Of a stretch of DNA of 32,268 nt, positions 17,260-26,106 are shown one piece after another (position 1 is the stretch's first letter; each line of letters begins with the position of its first letter). The DNA comes from Betaproteobacteria bacterium (GTDB lineage Bacteria; Pseudomonadota; Gammaproteobacteria; Burkholderiales; SG8-39). Below the pieces are notes generated by a model, which did no database searches, had not been told where the DNA came from, and saw only the letters and a program-made list of their open reading frames with translations. A program made the position numbers and the translations under genes. The stretch is from positions 1 through 32,268 of the forward strand of contig CANJRC010000033.1 in the NCBI GenBank assembly GCA_947476535.1, written 5' to 3'.

Positions 17260-18915
17260 CAGAATCTGATGGTCGAATCCGGCCTGGGATGACTGGCGGT
17301 GCATCTGCAGAAGAAGCCGGATGGTCTCGAGGTAGATGTTGCTGAACTGACCCAGAAAAGCTTGACGCGTATCTTCGGACAGGCCGCGCGTGCGCACATA
17401 GAGACGGTCCAGCGTGTCGATTGCCTCGCGGTAATATGGCAATGCTTCGCGCAGCCTGCCACGCTTGGCCAGGGAAAATCCCAAGCGGCTGGAATTGAGC
17501 AGCAGCGTGCGCGGATTGCCTGCGGCGCGAGAAGTGTCAACAGCCCGCAGGTAGACCTGCTCCGAATCCACGATGCGTCCCTGGCGATCGAGGGACACAG
17601 CCAACGTGGTCAATGTCGCCGCCGTATCTGGGTGGAGTGGCCCGAGTGCCTTTTCCAGGATCGCCAAGGCACGCCGCTGTAGGGGCTCGGATTCCGCAGA
17701 TTTGCCTTGCTGGTCGAGCATGGCCGCCAGGTTGTTCAGCGTGTTGGCGATTGCCGGATGCTCCGACCCCAGCGAGCGCTCCTGGATCGCCAGCGCGTGA
17801 CGGTACAAGCTCTCGATCTCGCTCACGGACTGCACCCGCTGACCGATGCTCGTGCGCGCCCGCTGCTCGGCGGCAGAAGAACGAACGTCTTTTCCCTGCT
17901 GAAACAATACATTGGCCAGGTTATTGAGACTGGTCGCCGTATCAGGGTGATCAGGGCCCAGAACCTTTTCCCGAATCGCCAATGCCCGTCGGTGCACCAC
18001 TTCGGCATCAGCAAACTTGCCTTGCAGGTACCGAACATTGCCGAGATTTGACAAGCCTGTCGCCGTGAGCGGGTGCATAGGGCCAAGGGTATTTTCGTAG
18101 ACGGAAACAACCCGGTCATGCAGTGTTTCCGCCTGACCCAGCTCGCCACGCGAGATCAGGGCATCGGCCTGAGCGGTCAGCAACTGTGCACTGTCGGACA
18201 TAGCGGTTGGGGCTACGGCGGGCTTGCCCGAGCCGACCAACGCGCTACCCGCGCCAAACTTGCCCTGACTATCCAGCACGCGACCGAGATTGGAGAGCGT
18301 GGTCGCGGTGTCAGCGTTGTTCGCCCCGAGCTCCGTGTCCAGGATGCGGTGAGAACGCCGCAACAGGCCTTCAGCTCCAGCATAATCACCGCGCCGCTCC
18401 AGCACCAGAGCCAGATTGTTCAGCGCCGAGGCGGTACTCACTGTCTCGGGACCCGACCGAGCCTCATAAATGCTGAGCGACTGACGAAATGCCACCTCGG
18501 CATCGGCATACTTGCCCTGCTTGAGCCGACTCCCACCAAGAATCGACAGGCTGGCCGCCATGTTGATATGGTTCTCGCCGAAGACGCGCCGCGCCTCCTC
18601 CACAACCTGGAGGCCAATGCGCTCTCCCCCGGGAAAGTCGCCCTTGTCCATCAGGTCCTCTGCCTGATCGGCCAGCGCTTGCCACCGGCGGTCATCGATT
18701 GGCTGCCCGCCTGCGCCGGCAGGGTTGGGCCCAGCGGGTTTGGGAGCAGCAGGTTTTACTGCTGGTCTTTCGCCCTGCTGGACCCGCCTTGTTGCGGTTT
18801 GGGCTCGCACATCCCCTGAAAGCAATGCACCGCCCTCCGAGCACAACAACGCGCCCGCCAAACCTAACCGGAAGACCTTGAGGTAGAAGGACAATCGAGA
18901 TTGGGGCAGCTTCAT
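17257..18915 (-). CDS. exported TPR protein, upstream part of an amber-split TPR-CHAT gene
   Basis: 552 residues from the ATG at 18915, where a signal peptide begins (MKLPQSRLSFYLKVF, then a Leu/Ala/Gly core to VRAQ). The longer frame to 19101 adds nothing credible. An Ala/Pro/Lys linker precedes kinesin-light-chain-like TPRs of 42-residue period (LNNLA, LGPxHPxTA and EPLYRRALAI patterns) from about residue 95 to 490, broken by two non-TPR insertions. The end, GFDHQIL, stops at TAG just where fused family members continue into CHAT. Minus-strand TATAAT (18933-18928) lies only 12 bases before the ATG and no Shine-Dalgarno is visible, so a nearly leaderless mRNA is possible. Predicted to bind protein partners in the periplasm. 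Confidence 0.9.
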   Translation of the reverse strand: MKLPQSRLSFYLKVFRLGLAGALLCSEGGALLSGDVRAQTATRRVQQGERPAVKPAAPKPAGPNPAGAGGQPIDDRRWQALADQAEDLMDKGDFPGGERIGLQVVEEARRVFGENHINMAASLSILGGSRLKQGKYADAEVAFRQSLSIYEARSGPETVSTASALNNLALVLERRGDYAGAEGLLRRSHRILDTELGANNADTATTLSNLGRVLDSQGKFGAGSALVGSGKPAVAPTAMSDSAQLLTAQADALISRGELGQAETLHDRVVSVYENTLGPMHPLTATGLSNLGNVRYLQGKFADAEVVHRRALAIREKVLGPDHPDTATSLNNLANVLFQQGKDVRSSAAEQRARTSIGQRVQSVSEIESLYRHALAIQERSLGSEHPAIANTLNNLAAMLDQQGKSAESEPLQRRALAILEKALGPLHPDTAATLTTLAVSLDRQGRIVDSEQVYLRAVDTSRAAGNPRTLLLNSSRLGFSLAKRGRLREALPYYREAIDTLDRLYVRTRGLSEDTRQAFLGQFSNIYLETIRLLLQMHRQSSQAGFDHQIL

Positions 18916-19110
18916 GGCGGCGCGCCGATTATATCCCCGCCGCACTCGCCGCCCGTAAAGCGCGGTTGGAATGCCGCGACCCGCGGCTACGATCGTAATT
19001 GAGGGGACAAAGCCTGCCTCAACTCCACCTGCTTCGCGTAGCAATTTTTGGCCATCTGCAATGGCCTTCGCCCAGCGCGCGCACGGGAAACCCGTACCCA
19101 AGATCTCCGG

Positions 19111-19347
19111 TCAGCATCCCTGGTTGGCGTAGAAGCGTTCAATCCAATCGCCGACTTCGCCTTCTGGCACAGTCGATACTGCAGGGGCGACCGAGTCAAG
19201 GACGCTCGCGGCCGTATCAGACTCCTGTGTCTGCAGTTGGGGAACCCAACCCGCGTTCAGAACTTCATGAAGGTAATCCGGCATTCCCGTCCGCACCCCG
19301 AACCAGTTCCGCAATACCCGCAACATGATAGCCACCGTACTTGCCAT
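19111..19347 (-). CDS. small hypothetical protein, uncertain
   Basis: An open frame of 78 codons (MASTVAIMLRVLRNWFG...) in the 625-base stretch between the TPR gene start and the universal stress gene. It has a plausible helical, acidic C-terminal half ending WIERFYANQGC and a short hydrophobic N-terminus, and an in-frame ATG at 19326 is an alternative start. No ribosome site and no family recognised. It could precede the TPR gene in one transcript (195 bases apart). The rest of 18916-19540 shows no other gene. Confidence 0.35.
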   Translation of the reverse strand: MASTVAIMLRVLRNWFGVRTGMPDYLHEVLNAGWVPQLQTQESDTAASVLDSVAPAVSTVPEGEVGDWIERFYANQGC

Positions 19348-19540
19348 TGATCTATTACAGGTAACGGACTGGAACCAAAAAGGTTGAGCGGAAATGGTGA
19401 GCTGAAGTAAGAATTTCACACGGCCAAGCAACCGCAAAGGGAAACGATCTGTGGCAAAGCATGAAGACTACTTCGGCGCCCACCAAAATGCGCTCGACGC
19501 AGCTGAGCAGGCCGGGAACATGCCCTCACGTTAAAACAAC

Positions 19541-19993
19541 CTACTTCTTGACGGCATCTTCGCGGGTATGCGCGATGAGAATGCCGCACGGGGCATGATC
19601 AAGCAGGTTTTTCCCTACAGATCCACGCCACCAACGGCTGGCAAATGACGCCCGCTGCGAATGACCAACAATGATCAGGTCGGCGTCGAGTTCGCGTGCG
19701 AGACGGGATATTTCCTCCACAGGCTCTCCCACTGCGAGGTGCCCGGTCACGACGAAGCCCTTTTCCTTCAATTGGGAAATCCCCTCGTCGAGCACATCCT
19801 GGGCACGTTTCTTTTCTTCCTCCAGCAATTCCTCGGGGAGAAACCCTTCGGTGAGGAACATGCTCGAGGGCATGCCGGCAACGGCGAGCAGGTGTGTGTC
19901 TGCCTTGGTGAACGCCGCCAGTTCAGCGCAGGTCAGTAGCGCGCTCTTGCCATCGTGCGACCCGTTGTAAGCCATCAGAATGCGTTTGAACAT
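19541..19993 (-). CDS. universal stress protein (UspA family)
   Basis: 150 residues, ATG preceded by GGAGG. One Usp domain with the usual start KRILMAYNGSHDGKSALLTCAELA and the C-terminal DADLIIVGHSQ ... GSVGKNLLDHAPCGILIAH. The nucleotide-binding pattern G-2X-G-9X-G(S/T) is altered: GHSQ replaces GxxG and the gap to Gly-Ser is one residue longer, so ATP binding is uncertain. Such proteins aid survival under stress, but the partner here is unknown. A single-gene unit transcribed away from the metal transporter gene. Confidence 0.93.
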   Translation of the reverse strand: MFKRILMAYNGSHDGKSALLTCAELAAFTKADTHLLAVAGMPSSMFLTEGFLPEELLEEEKKRAQDVLDEGISQLKEKGFVVTGHLAVGEPVEEISRLARELDADLIIVGHSQRASFASRWWRGSVGKNLLDHAPCGILIAHTREDAVKK

Positions 19994-20209
19994 GTAGCCT
20001 CCGATCGATCTTGGCAGGTTTTTGCAGGAGAAACGAGAAGGTGCTCAGCGAAATATTGAGATTGTTTATAACAGAGGCACTTTGCCCAAATCCCCGTCCC
20101 TCGTCAATCTGTCAGAATACGTACTTCGACTGACGACAATGACAAGCGCGACAATAAGAAAATCATTTGCCCAATTGGGTTTGCAGATAGAGCGAATCGA
20201 CATTTGCCT

Positions 20210-20434
20210 ATGACAAGAGCCCGACGGCATCGCGTCAAGCAAGCACTGAATCCGACGGTCGAGACGGCGCTACGGCCCCGCTTGATGGGATCCGGGCCGT
20301 CACTGAATTCGCCTCGATTGCAGGCCACGCAATCACTGCCGGATCTGTTTCCGCTCGAACTCGAGGCCGCGCTGGACCGGACCGTCGCCGAATTCCATGC
20401 ACGCGAGCCAGCGCATGCCCGCAAACGAAGCTGA
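20210..20434 (+). CDS. small hypothetical protein overlapping transporter start, uncertain
   Basis: 74 residues (MTRARRHRVKQAL...) with a basic N-terminus and an amphipathic acidic C-terminal helix (LFPLELEAALDRTVAEFHAR). It overlaps the presumed transporter start by 38 bases, an arrangement sometimes seen in coupled gene pairs. No ribosome site and no family recognised. The remaining bases 19994-20209 hold only the divergent upstream regions of the two flanking genes. Confidence 0.3.
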   Translation: MTRARRHRVKQALNPTVETALRPRLMGSGPSLNSPRLQATQSLPDLFPLELEAALDRTVAEFHAREPAHARKRS

Positions 20435-21380
20435 ATCGTCAGGCAACACCCACAGTCATCATGGTCACCACGATCATCATGGCCATCCAAGCCTTCCCAC
20501 AGCGCCAGACCAGTCGCGAAAGTTCAGGCTCGGCATCACCCTGAATCTGGGATTCGTCCTGGTCGAAGCCACGGCGGGAATGATTTCTGGATCGCTTGCC
20601 CTGCTTGCCGACGCAGGACATAACCTTTCCGATGTGCTGTCGTTGCTCATTGCCTGGGGTGCCAGTGTGCTCGTCCGGCGAAGGCCCACCCCTCTCTTCA
20701 CCTATGGGCTTCGAGGCTCCTCCATCTGGGCTGCCATGGCCAACTCGCTGATCCTCATGGTCGTGTGCGGCGGCATTGCCTGGGAGGCGACTCGCCGCCT
20801 GCATCAGCCCGCCGAGGTTTCCGGAATGCTGGTGATCGTCATCGCCGCAATCGGCGTCGTGATCAATACCGCAACTGCCCTGCTATTCATGCGCGGGCGC
20901 CATTCAGACATCAACCTTCGCGGCGCTTTCCTGCACATGGCTGCGGATGCTGCAATCTCCCTCGGTGTCGTGGTAACCGGCCTGGTGATGATGTCGACCG
21001 GATGGTACTGGCTCGACCCAGCCATCAGCCTGGCCATTGTCATACTCATCGTGGGAGGAACGTTCGGACTTTTGAAGGACTCCATGCGGCTGGCATTACA
21101 CGCGGTGCCGCCGGGAATCGACCCGCACGCGGTGAAGCGACTGCTCGACGGCATGCCAGGGGTAACGCAGACCCACGACTTGCACATTTGGGCCATGAGC
21201 ACAACGGAAACAGCGCTGACAGCCCATCTTGTAATGCCTGATGCCAACCCGAGTGATGCGTTCTATGCCGAAATCAACCGCCTCCTGGCTCAGCGCTTCG
21301 GCATTCACCATGCCACGATCCAGATCGAGCGCGGCTCAACCGCCCACCCGTGCAAACTGGCATCGGACGAAGTCGTGTAG
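20397..21380 (+). CDS. cation diffusion facilitator (zinc/cobalt/cadmium exporter)
   Basis: 327 residues if begun at the ATG at 20397; 20415 is an alternative and neither has a good ribosome site. The N-terminus is His-rich (HSHHGHHDHHGH), followed by six TM helices. Metal site residues are visible as HNLSD in TM2 (HxxxD) and HMAAD in TM5 (HxxxD). A cytoplasmic metal-binding domain lies at the C-terminus (MPGVTQTHDLHIWAMS). It exports divalent metals, probably zinc, in exchange for protons, as CzcD/ZitB do. No adjacent metal-specific regulator is visible; the HTH gene downstream is convergent. Confidence 0.95.
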   Translation: MHASQRMPANEAESSGNTHSHHGHHDHHGHPSLPTAPDQSRKFRLGITLNLGFVLVEATAGMISGSLALLADAGHNLSDVLSLLIAWGASVLVRRRPTPLFTYGLRGSSIWAAMANSLILMVVCGGIAWEATRRLHQPAEVSGMLVIVIAAIGVVINTATALLFMRGRHSDINLRGAFLHMAADAAISLGVVVTGLVMMSTGWYWLDPAISLAIVILIVGGTFGLLKDSMRLALHAVPPGIDPHAVKRLLDGMPGVTQTHDLHIWAMSTTETALTAHLVMPDANPSDAFYAEINRLLAQRFGIHHATIQIERGSTAHPCKLASDEVV

Positions 21381-21394
21381 ACGGTGGGCTGCCG

Positions 21395-21751
21395 TTACAG
21401 GCCGTACTTGCCCCGGCTGCGGGGAGGTACGAGCGCACGCGCCTTGGTCAATAGATCACTGGCCGCGCGAGACTGGGCACGGTCGGATCCCGCAACGACC
21501 GCTTTTGCGCCCGTCGCCATGGCTCGAAACTCAGCCGCAGTAAGAAACAGCGGGGGCATCTCGGGGGGATTGTCGACCCGGTAGCCGACGTTGGGCGTAC
21601 CCTCCACGCTCAGGCCGGCATTGCGCAGCAATTCGATGTCGCGATGCACGGTCGGTTTGGACACTCCGAGGCGATCTGCGATCTCCTCCGCAGTCATCGT
21701 GCCGCCAGAAGCCAGCGTGAAATACAATTGCATGAGACGGTCGGTTGCCAT
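21395..21751 (-). CDS. short HTH (DeoR/YafY-type) transcriptional regulator lacking WYL domain
   Basis: 118 residues, ATG with GAGGAGA 5 bases before it. The winged-HTH is clear: TAEEIADRLGVSKPTVHRDIELLRNAGL. YafY/WYL regulators continue with about 200 residues of WYL ligand-binding domain, but here only VGYRVDN and a 60-residue helical tail follow. It may be a genuinely short family or a truncated one; no leftover WYL sequence is seen downstream. It is divergent to the tag gene and probably controls itself or tag through the palindrome between them. Confidence 0.85.
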   Translation of the reverse strand: MATDRLMQLYFTLASGGTMTAEEIADRLGVSKPTVHRDIELLRNAGLSVEGTPNVGYRVDNPPEMPPLFLTAAEFRAMATGAKAVVAGSDRAQSRAASDLLTKARALVPPRSRGKYGL

Positions 21752-21915
21752 AGTTTCTCCTCAATGTCGATGTGCATAATATTATCATATACGTTACCAG
21801 ATATCCATTGCTCCTACTGATCTATTATGATTATTATCAACCGCAGCAATCTATTCTGGGTGCGAGCGAACGCCCTGCCCCATCGCGATCGAATACACGC
21901 ACTGAGGAGTTTTCC
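21752..21915. promoter_or_regulatory. divergent AT-rich control region with ATAATATTAT palindrome
   Basis: The 164-base gap between the short HTH gene and tag is strikingly AT-rich in a GC-rich background, particularly 21775-21840. It contains the perfect palindrome ATAATATTAT (21776-21785) and several -10-like TATTAT/TATGAT elements. Likely holds promoters for both genes, with the palindrome 25 bases upstream of the HTH gene as a candidate autoregulatory site. Confidence 0.45.
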
Positions 21916-22539
21916 GTGACCGACCCTGCGCGCTGCCCCTGGTGCCTCGGCTCTGAAACCTATGTCCGCTATCACGACGAGGAATGGGGAGTTCCGGTCC
22001 ATGACGACCGGTTGCTCTTTGAATTCCTGACTCTGGAGGGGGCTCAGGCAGGCCTGTCCTGGTCCACGATCCTCGCCAAGCGCGCCAACTACCGTCACGC
22101 CTTCTGCGATTTCGATCCGCACCGGGTCGCACGCTTCAAAGCGCGCGACGTCGACCGCCTAATGAAGGACGCCGGCATCGTACGCAACCGCCTCAAGATC
22201 GAGTCGACAATTGGCAATGCAAAGGCATTCCTGCAGGTCCAGACGGAATTCGGATCATTCGATGCCTATGTGTGGCGATTTGTCGAAGGGAGTTCCCCGG
22301 TCACTCGACGCCGCAGCATGCGCGACGTCCCGGCAAAGACTTCGGTTTCGGATGCCTTGAGCAAGAACCTCAAGCAACGAGGTTTTCGCTTTGTCGGCTC
22401 AACCATCTGTTATGCCTTCATGCAGGCCGTTGGGATGGTCAACGACCACCTGGTCAACTGCCATCGCAACGCACCGTTAGCTACCGCCGCGGCGCAGTCA
22501 CAAACATTGGCCCTGGCGCGCAGAAAAACGCGCGCCTAG
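21916..22539 (+). CDS. tag: DNA-3-methyladenine glycosylase I
   Basis: 207 residues from the GTG at 21916, which follows GAGGAG by 6 bases; the longer frame to 21772 runs through the AT-rich control region and is not coding. TAG removes 3-methyladenine from alkylated DNA. Seen: the start DPARCPWC (first zinc Cys), YHDEEWGVP, the base-recognition block LEGAQAGLSWSTIL with its Glu and Trp, and NDHLVNCHR carrying the remaining zinc ligands His and Cys. The C-terminal 30 residues are Ala/Arg-rich and longer than in E. coli. Confidence 0.95.
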   Translation: MTDPARCPWCLGSETYVRYHDEEWGVPVHDDRLLFEFLTLEGAQAGLSWSTILAKRANYRHAFCDFDPHRVARFKARDVDRLMKDAGIVRNRLKIESTIGNAKAFLQVQTEFGSFDAYVWRFVEGSSPVTRRRSMRDVPAKTSVSDALSKNLKQRGFRFVGSTICYAFMQAVGMVNDHLVNCHRNAPLATAAAQSQTLALARRKTRA

Positions 22540-22671
22540 TAACGCCAATAGGCAGTGGCCGCACGAACCCCGCCCGACACGCCGTCCATGCTTGAATCGA
22601 CCAGGCGTTCTGCTATCCTTTCGCTGCACAGTCCGCTTGGCGCCGTCCCCCCACGTTCAGGAGTACTCCGC

Positions 22672-23334
22672 ATGGCTTCGCAATCAGCATTCCGGAAGGC
22701 TCGCGGACTCTTGAGCGCCATCGCCATCACCGCCGCAATGCTGGTGGCAACCGCGACCGGAGCACAGTCGAATAGCGGAGATCGCGAAGCTGGAACCGTC
22801 CTGCTCGTCGCCGCACCCAACCTCGTGGACGCGCCGTACTATCACACAGTCATCATCGCGACACCGGTGGATGGAGACCGCCACCTTGGACTGATCGTCA
22901 ACCGGCCCACTCGCAGAACATTGGCCAGCCTGTTTCCCGACCATTCACCGTCGAAAGCCGTTGTCGAGCCGGTGTTCTTCGGCGGCCCCATGTCGCGCTC
23001 TGCCGTATTCGCCCTGGCCAAAGGCCCCGCCGCCGCCGGCACCGGAGGCTTGAGGATCATGCAGGACCTGAGCCTCGCCATCAACGTGAACGTGGTCGAC
23101 AAGCTCATCGAGGAATCGCCCAACGATGCACGCTATTACGTGGGCAATGTCGTGTGGCGGCCTGGCGAGCTCTACCAGGAAATCCGGCGTGGCGTATGGC
23201 ATGTTCTGAATGCCGATCCGGGGGTCGTGTTCACCAAGGATCCGGAACACCTCTGGGAAGAGCTCTCGAAGATGGCCCGCGGCACCATGGCCGACGCACA
23301 CCAGCTGCTGCAGAGCCTACCGCAGCTGCACTAG
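22672..23334 (+). CDS. YqgE/AlgH-domain protein with signal peptide
   Basis: 220 residues from the ATG at 22672, chosen because AGGAG lies 8 bases upstream and it starts an export signal (FRKARGLLSAIAITAAML, ending ATATGAQ). The mature part is a full YqgE/AlgH (DUF179) domain: GTVLLVAAPNLVDAPYYHTV, LGLIVNRPTRR, VFFGGPMS, and YYVGNVVWRPGELYQEIRRG followed by W and a VF tail. The usual proteins of this family are cytoplasmic and start directly with the FLIA/LIA strand; this version appears to be exported. The molecular function of the family is not settled. Independent of the adjacent tag and clpB genes. Confidence 0.88.
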   Translation: MASQSAFRKARGLLSAIAITAAMLVATATGAQSNSGDREAGTVLLVAAPNLVDAPYYHTVIIATPVDGDRHLGLIVNRPTRRTLASLFPDHSPSKAVVEPVFFGGPMSRSAVFALAKGPAAAGTGGLRIMQDLSLAINVNVVDKLIEESPNDARYYVGNVVWRPGELYQEIRRGVWHVLNADPGVVFTKDPEHLWEELSKMARGTMADAHQLLQSLPQLH

Positions 23335-23336
23335 CT

Positions 23337-23362
23337 CCGCCGCGCGCACCAAGCCGCGGCGG
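23337..23362. terminator. hairpin between convergent YqgE-like and clpB genes
   Basis: Perfect 8-bp stem CCGCCGCG/CGCGGCGG with a 10-base loop, placed in the 43-base gap between two converging stop codons. No T-tract on either side, so it would be a weak or Rho-assisted bidirectional terminator. Confidence 0.4.
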
Positions 23363-23377
23363 GTCCCTACTCGGCAA

Positions 23378-25987
23378 TCACGCGGCCTTCACGTCATCCG
23401 CGTCAGCCAGCTTCTCGAAGCGGAACTGGCCCAATTTGCAGTCCACGCCGATGGTATCGCCCGCCGCTAAATGCCCCTCCAGTATCTGCTTGGACAGCGG
23501 GTTCTCGATCGCCTGCTGGATGGCGCGCTTGAGTGGCCGTGCACCATAGACCGGATCGAATCCGGCCTGCGCCAGTTCCGCGAGTGCGCTTTCTGATACG
23601 GACAGTTTCATCTCCAGCTTGCCCAGCCGCGCCTCGAGATAACGCAGCTGGATCTTCGCGATATTGCGGATGTGCTTCTCGTCGAGCGCGTGGAAGACCA
23701 CGATCTCATCGATGCGGTTGACGAACTCCGGCCGGAACTGCGTCTTCACCTCGGCCATGACGGCGAGCTTGATCACGCCATAGTCCTTGCCCGACATGCC
23801 CTGTATGAGCTGGGAGCCAAGGTTCGAGGTCATGACGATGACCGTGTTCTTGAAATCCACGGTGCGCCCCTGCCCGTCGGTCATGCGACCGTCGTCGAGC
23901 ACCTGCAGCAGCACGTTGAAGACGTCCGGATGCGCCTTCTCGACTTCGTCGAGCAGGATCACCGAATACGGTTTGCGGCGCACCGCCTCGGTCAGGTGGC
24001 CGCCCTCCTCGTAGCCCACATAGCCGGGCGGCGCCCCGATCAACCGCGCCACCGAGTGCTTTTCCATGAACTCCGACATGTCGATGCGAATGAGGTGGTC
24101 CTCGGAGTCGAACAGGAAGCCGGCCAGCGCCTTGCACAGCTCGGTCTTTCCCACGCCAGTGGGTCCGAGGAACAGAAATGAACCGTAGGGCTTGCTCTCG
24201 TCCGAGAGCCCGGCGCGCGATCGACGGATGGCATCAGACACCAGGCGCACCGCCTCGTCCTGCCCGACAACGCGTTCATGCAAGCGGTCTTCCATCTTCA
24301 GCAGCTTGTCGCGCTCGCCCTGCATCATCTTCGATACCGGGATACCGGTGGCGCGCGAGACAACCTCGGCAATCTCCTCCGCGCCTACCTGGGTGCGCAA
24401 CAGCTTCGGCTTTTCTCCTGCGACAGGAACCCGCTCGGCTTTCTTCAATTGCGCCTCGAGCTGCGGGACCTTGCCGTATTGCAGCTCCGACATGCGCTGC
24501 CAATCACCCTTCCTCTTGGCGGCGTCCATTTCCAGCTTCAGCTTCTCGAGTTCTTCCTTAATATGTTGCGAGCCTTGCACATCGGATTTTTCTGACTTCC
24601 AGATCTCCTCCAGGTCGGCATACTCTCGCCCCAGCTTGTCGATCTCGGTCTCGATCAGCGCCAGCCGTTTTTGCGACGCCTCGTCCTTTTCCTTCTTCAT
24701 GGCCTCGCGCTCGATCTTCAACTGGATCAGGCGCCGGTCGAGCTTGTCCATGACCTCCGGCTTGGAGTCGATCTCCATCTTGATGCGTGCCGCGGCTTCG
24801 TCAATCAGATCGATCGCCTTGTCCGGAAGGAATCGATCGGTAATGTAGCGGTGCGACAGCTCAGCTGCCGCCACGATGGCCGGATCGGTAATGTCCACGC
24901 CGTGATGGACTTCGTATTTTTCCTGCAGGCCGCGCAGGATTGCGATGGTCGACTCGACCGACGGCTCCTGCACCATCACCTTCTGGAAGCGGCGCTCGAG
25001 CGCCGCATCCTTTTCCACGTACTTGCGATACTCATCGAGCGTGGTGGCGCCGACGCAATGCAACTCGCCACGCGCCAGCGCGGGCTTCAACATGTTCCCC
25101 GCATCCATGGCCCCTTCGGCCTTGCCGGCGCCCACCATGGTGTGCAGTTCATCAATGAATACGATGGTCTGACCTTCATCCTGCGCCAGCTCCTTGAGCA
25201 CCGATTTCAGCCGCTCCTCGAACTCACCGCGATACTTCGCGCCGGCAATCAGTGCCGCCATGTCGAGCGACAACACGCGCTTGTTCTTCAGCGTCTCCGG
25301 GACTTCGCCATTGATGATGCGCTGCGCCAGGCCTTCGACAATGGCCGTCTTGCCCACGCCGGGCTCGCCGATGAGCACCGGGTTGTTCTTGGTGCGCCGC
25401 TGCAGGATCTGGATGACACGCCGGATCTCGTCATCGCGCCCGATCACCGGGTCGAGCTTGCCCGAGCGCGCCCGGTCGGTCAGGTCGATGGTGTATTTCT
25501 TCAGCGCTTCACGCTGGCCCTCTGCTTCGGCATCGCCCACGTTCTGGCCTCCTCGTACGGTGTTGATCGCCTGCTCAAGCGCCTTGCGACTTGCACCGGC
25601 CTCGGCGAACAGTCGTCCGCACTCACCCGCCCCCTTTTCCGTGAGGGCTAGCAGGAACAGTTCGGACGCGATGAACTGGTCGCCGCGCTTCTGCGCCTCC
25701 TTGTCCGCCAGATTCATCAAATTACTCAGATCGCGACCGATCTGCACTTCACCGCCGTGACCTTCGACCTTGGGCAGGCGGCTCACCGCCTTCGCTACCT
25801 GCTCGCGCAGACGCTGGACGTTCACACCGGCCCGCGATAGAAGCGACTGCGTTCCACCATCGCCCTGGTCGAGCAACGCCGACAGGAGGTGCACGGGCTC
25901 GATGAACTGGCTGTCACGCCCGACGGCCAGGCTCTGCGCGTCCGCCAGCGCCTGCTGGAAACGCGTCGTCAGTTTTTCGATTCTCAT
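23378..25987 (-). CDS. clpB: ATP-dependent disaggregase ClpB
   Basis: 869 residues, full length. Hexameric Hsp100 chaperone that threads aggregated proteins, working with DnaK. Domains in order: Clp N-domain (1-145, with [18 protein letters not shown]), AAA1 with Walker [11 protein letters not shown] near 205 and Walker B as [14 protein letters not shown], the coiled-coil M-domain (about 400-520, the Glu/Lys-rich stretch), AAA2 with Walker [11 protein letters not shown] near 605, and a C-terminal small domain. The M-domain identifies it as ClpB rather than ClpA or ClpC. Start ATG with AAGGGGG. Preceded by a sigma-32 type promoter at 26107-26134, giving a leader of about 110 bases. Confidence 0.98.
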   Translation of the reverse strand: MRIEKLTTRFQQALADAQSLAVGRDSQFIEPVHLLSALLDQGDGGTQSLLSRAGVNVQRLREQVAKAVSRLPKVEGHGGEVQIGRDLSNLMNLADKEAQKRGDQFIASELFLLALTEKGAGECGRLFAEAGASRKALEQAINTVRGGQNVGDAEAEGQREALKKYTIDLTDRARSGKLDPVIGRDDEIRRVIQILQRRTKNNPVLIGEPGVGKTAIVEGLAQRIINGEVPETLKNKRVLSLDMAALIAGAKYRGEFEERLKSVLKELAQDEGQTIVFIDELHTMVGAGKAEGAMDAGNMLKPALARGELHCVGATTLDEYRKYVEKDAALERRFQKVMVQEPSVESTIAILRGLQEKYEVHHGVDITDPAIVAAAELSHRYITDRFLPDKAIDLIDEAAARIKMEIDSKPEVMDKLDRRLIQLKIEREAMKKEKDEASQKRLALIETEIDKLGREYADLEEIWKSEKSDVQGSQHIKEELEKLKLEMDAAKRKGDWQRMSELQYGKVPQLEAQLKKAERVPVAGEKPKLLRTQVGAEEIAEVVSRATGIPVSKMMQGERDKLLKMEDRLHERVVGQDEAVRLVSDAIRRSRAGLSDESKPYGSFLFLGPTGVGKTELCKALAGFLFDSEDHLIRIDMSEFMEKHSVARLIGAPPGYVGYEEGGHLTEAVRRKPYSVILLDEVEKAHPDVFNVLLQVLDDGRMTDGQGRTVDFKNTVIVMTSNLGSQLIQGMSGKDYGVIKLAVMAEVKTQFRPEFVNRIDEIVVFHALDEKHIRNIAKIQLRYLEARLGKLEMKLSVSESALAELAQAGFDPVYGARPLKRAIQQAIENPLSKQILEGHLAAGDTIGVDCKLGQFRFEKLADADDVKAA

Positions 25988-26065
25988 GTTGCCCCCTTCT
26001 GGCTGCTAGGCGCGGTTTGCGCGCAGTCCGTTGGTTCAGTATTCATTCAGACCCTCTTGCGAGCA

Positions 26066-26079
26066 TTGACTACAGTCAA
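26066..26079. promoter_or_regulatory. inverted repeat TTGACT-AC-AGTCAA in clpB leader
   Basis: A perfect inverted repeat with 6-base arms and a 2-base centre, inside the inferred 5' leader of clpB, 79 bases before its start and 28 bases downstream of the heat-shock -10. It could be an operator or a short stem in the mRNA. Function inferred from position only. Confidence 0.35.
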
Positions 26080-26106
26080 CTCCGAGGAATTTCGGCATGA
26101 ACAAAC

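Noticed and set aside
15595-18915. Frameshift between TPR and CHAT genes
   Set aside because: Stop at 17259 and GTG at 17232 are 27 bases apart, so the frames agree; the break is one stop codon and not an indel.
20022-20213. 63-codon plus-strand frame before the metal transporter
   Set aside because: No ribosome site, no coding-like composition, and it occupies the divergent control region.
24671-25651. 326-codon plus-strand frame opposite clpB
   Set aside because: Antisense shadow of a highly conserved GC-rich gene; no recognisable domain.
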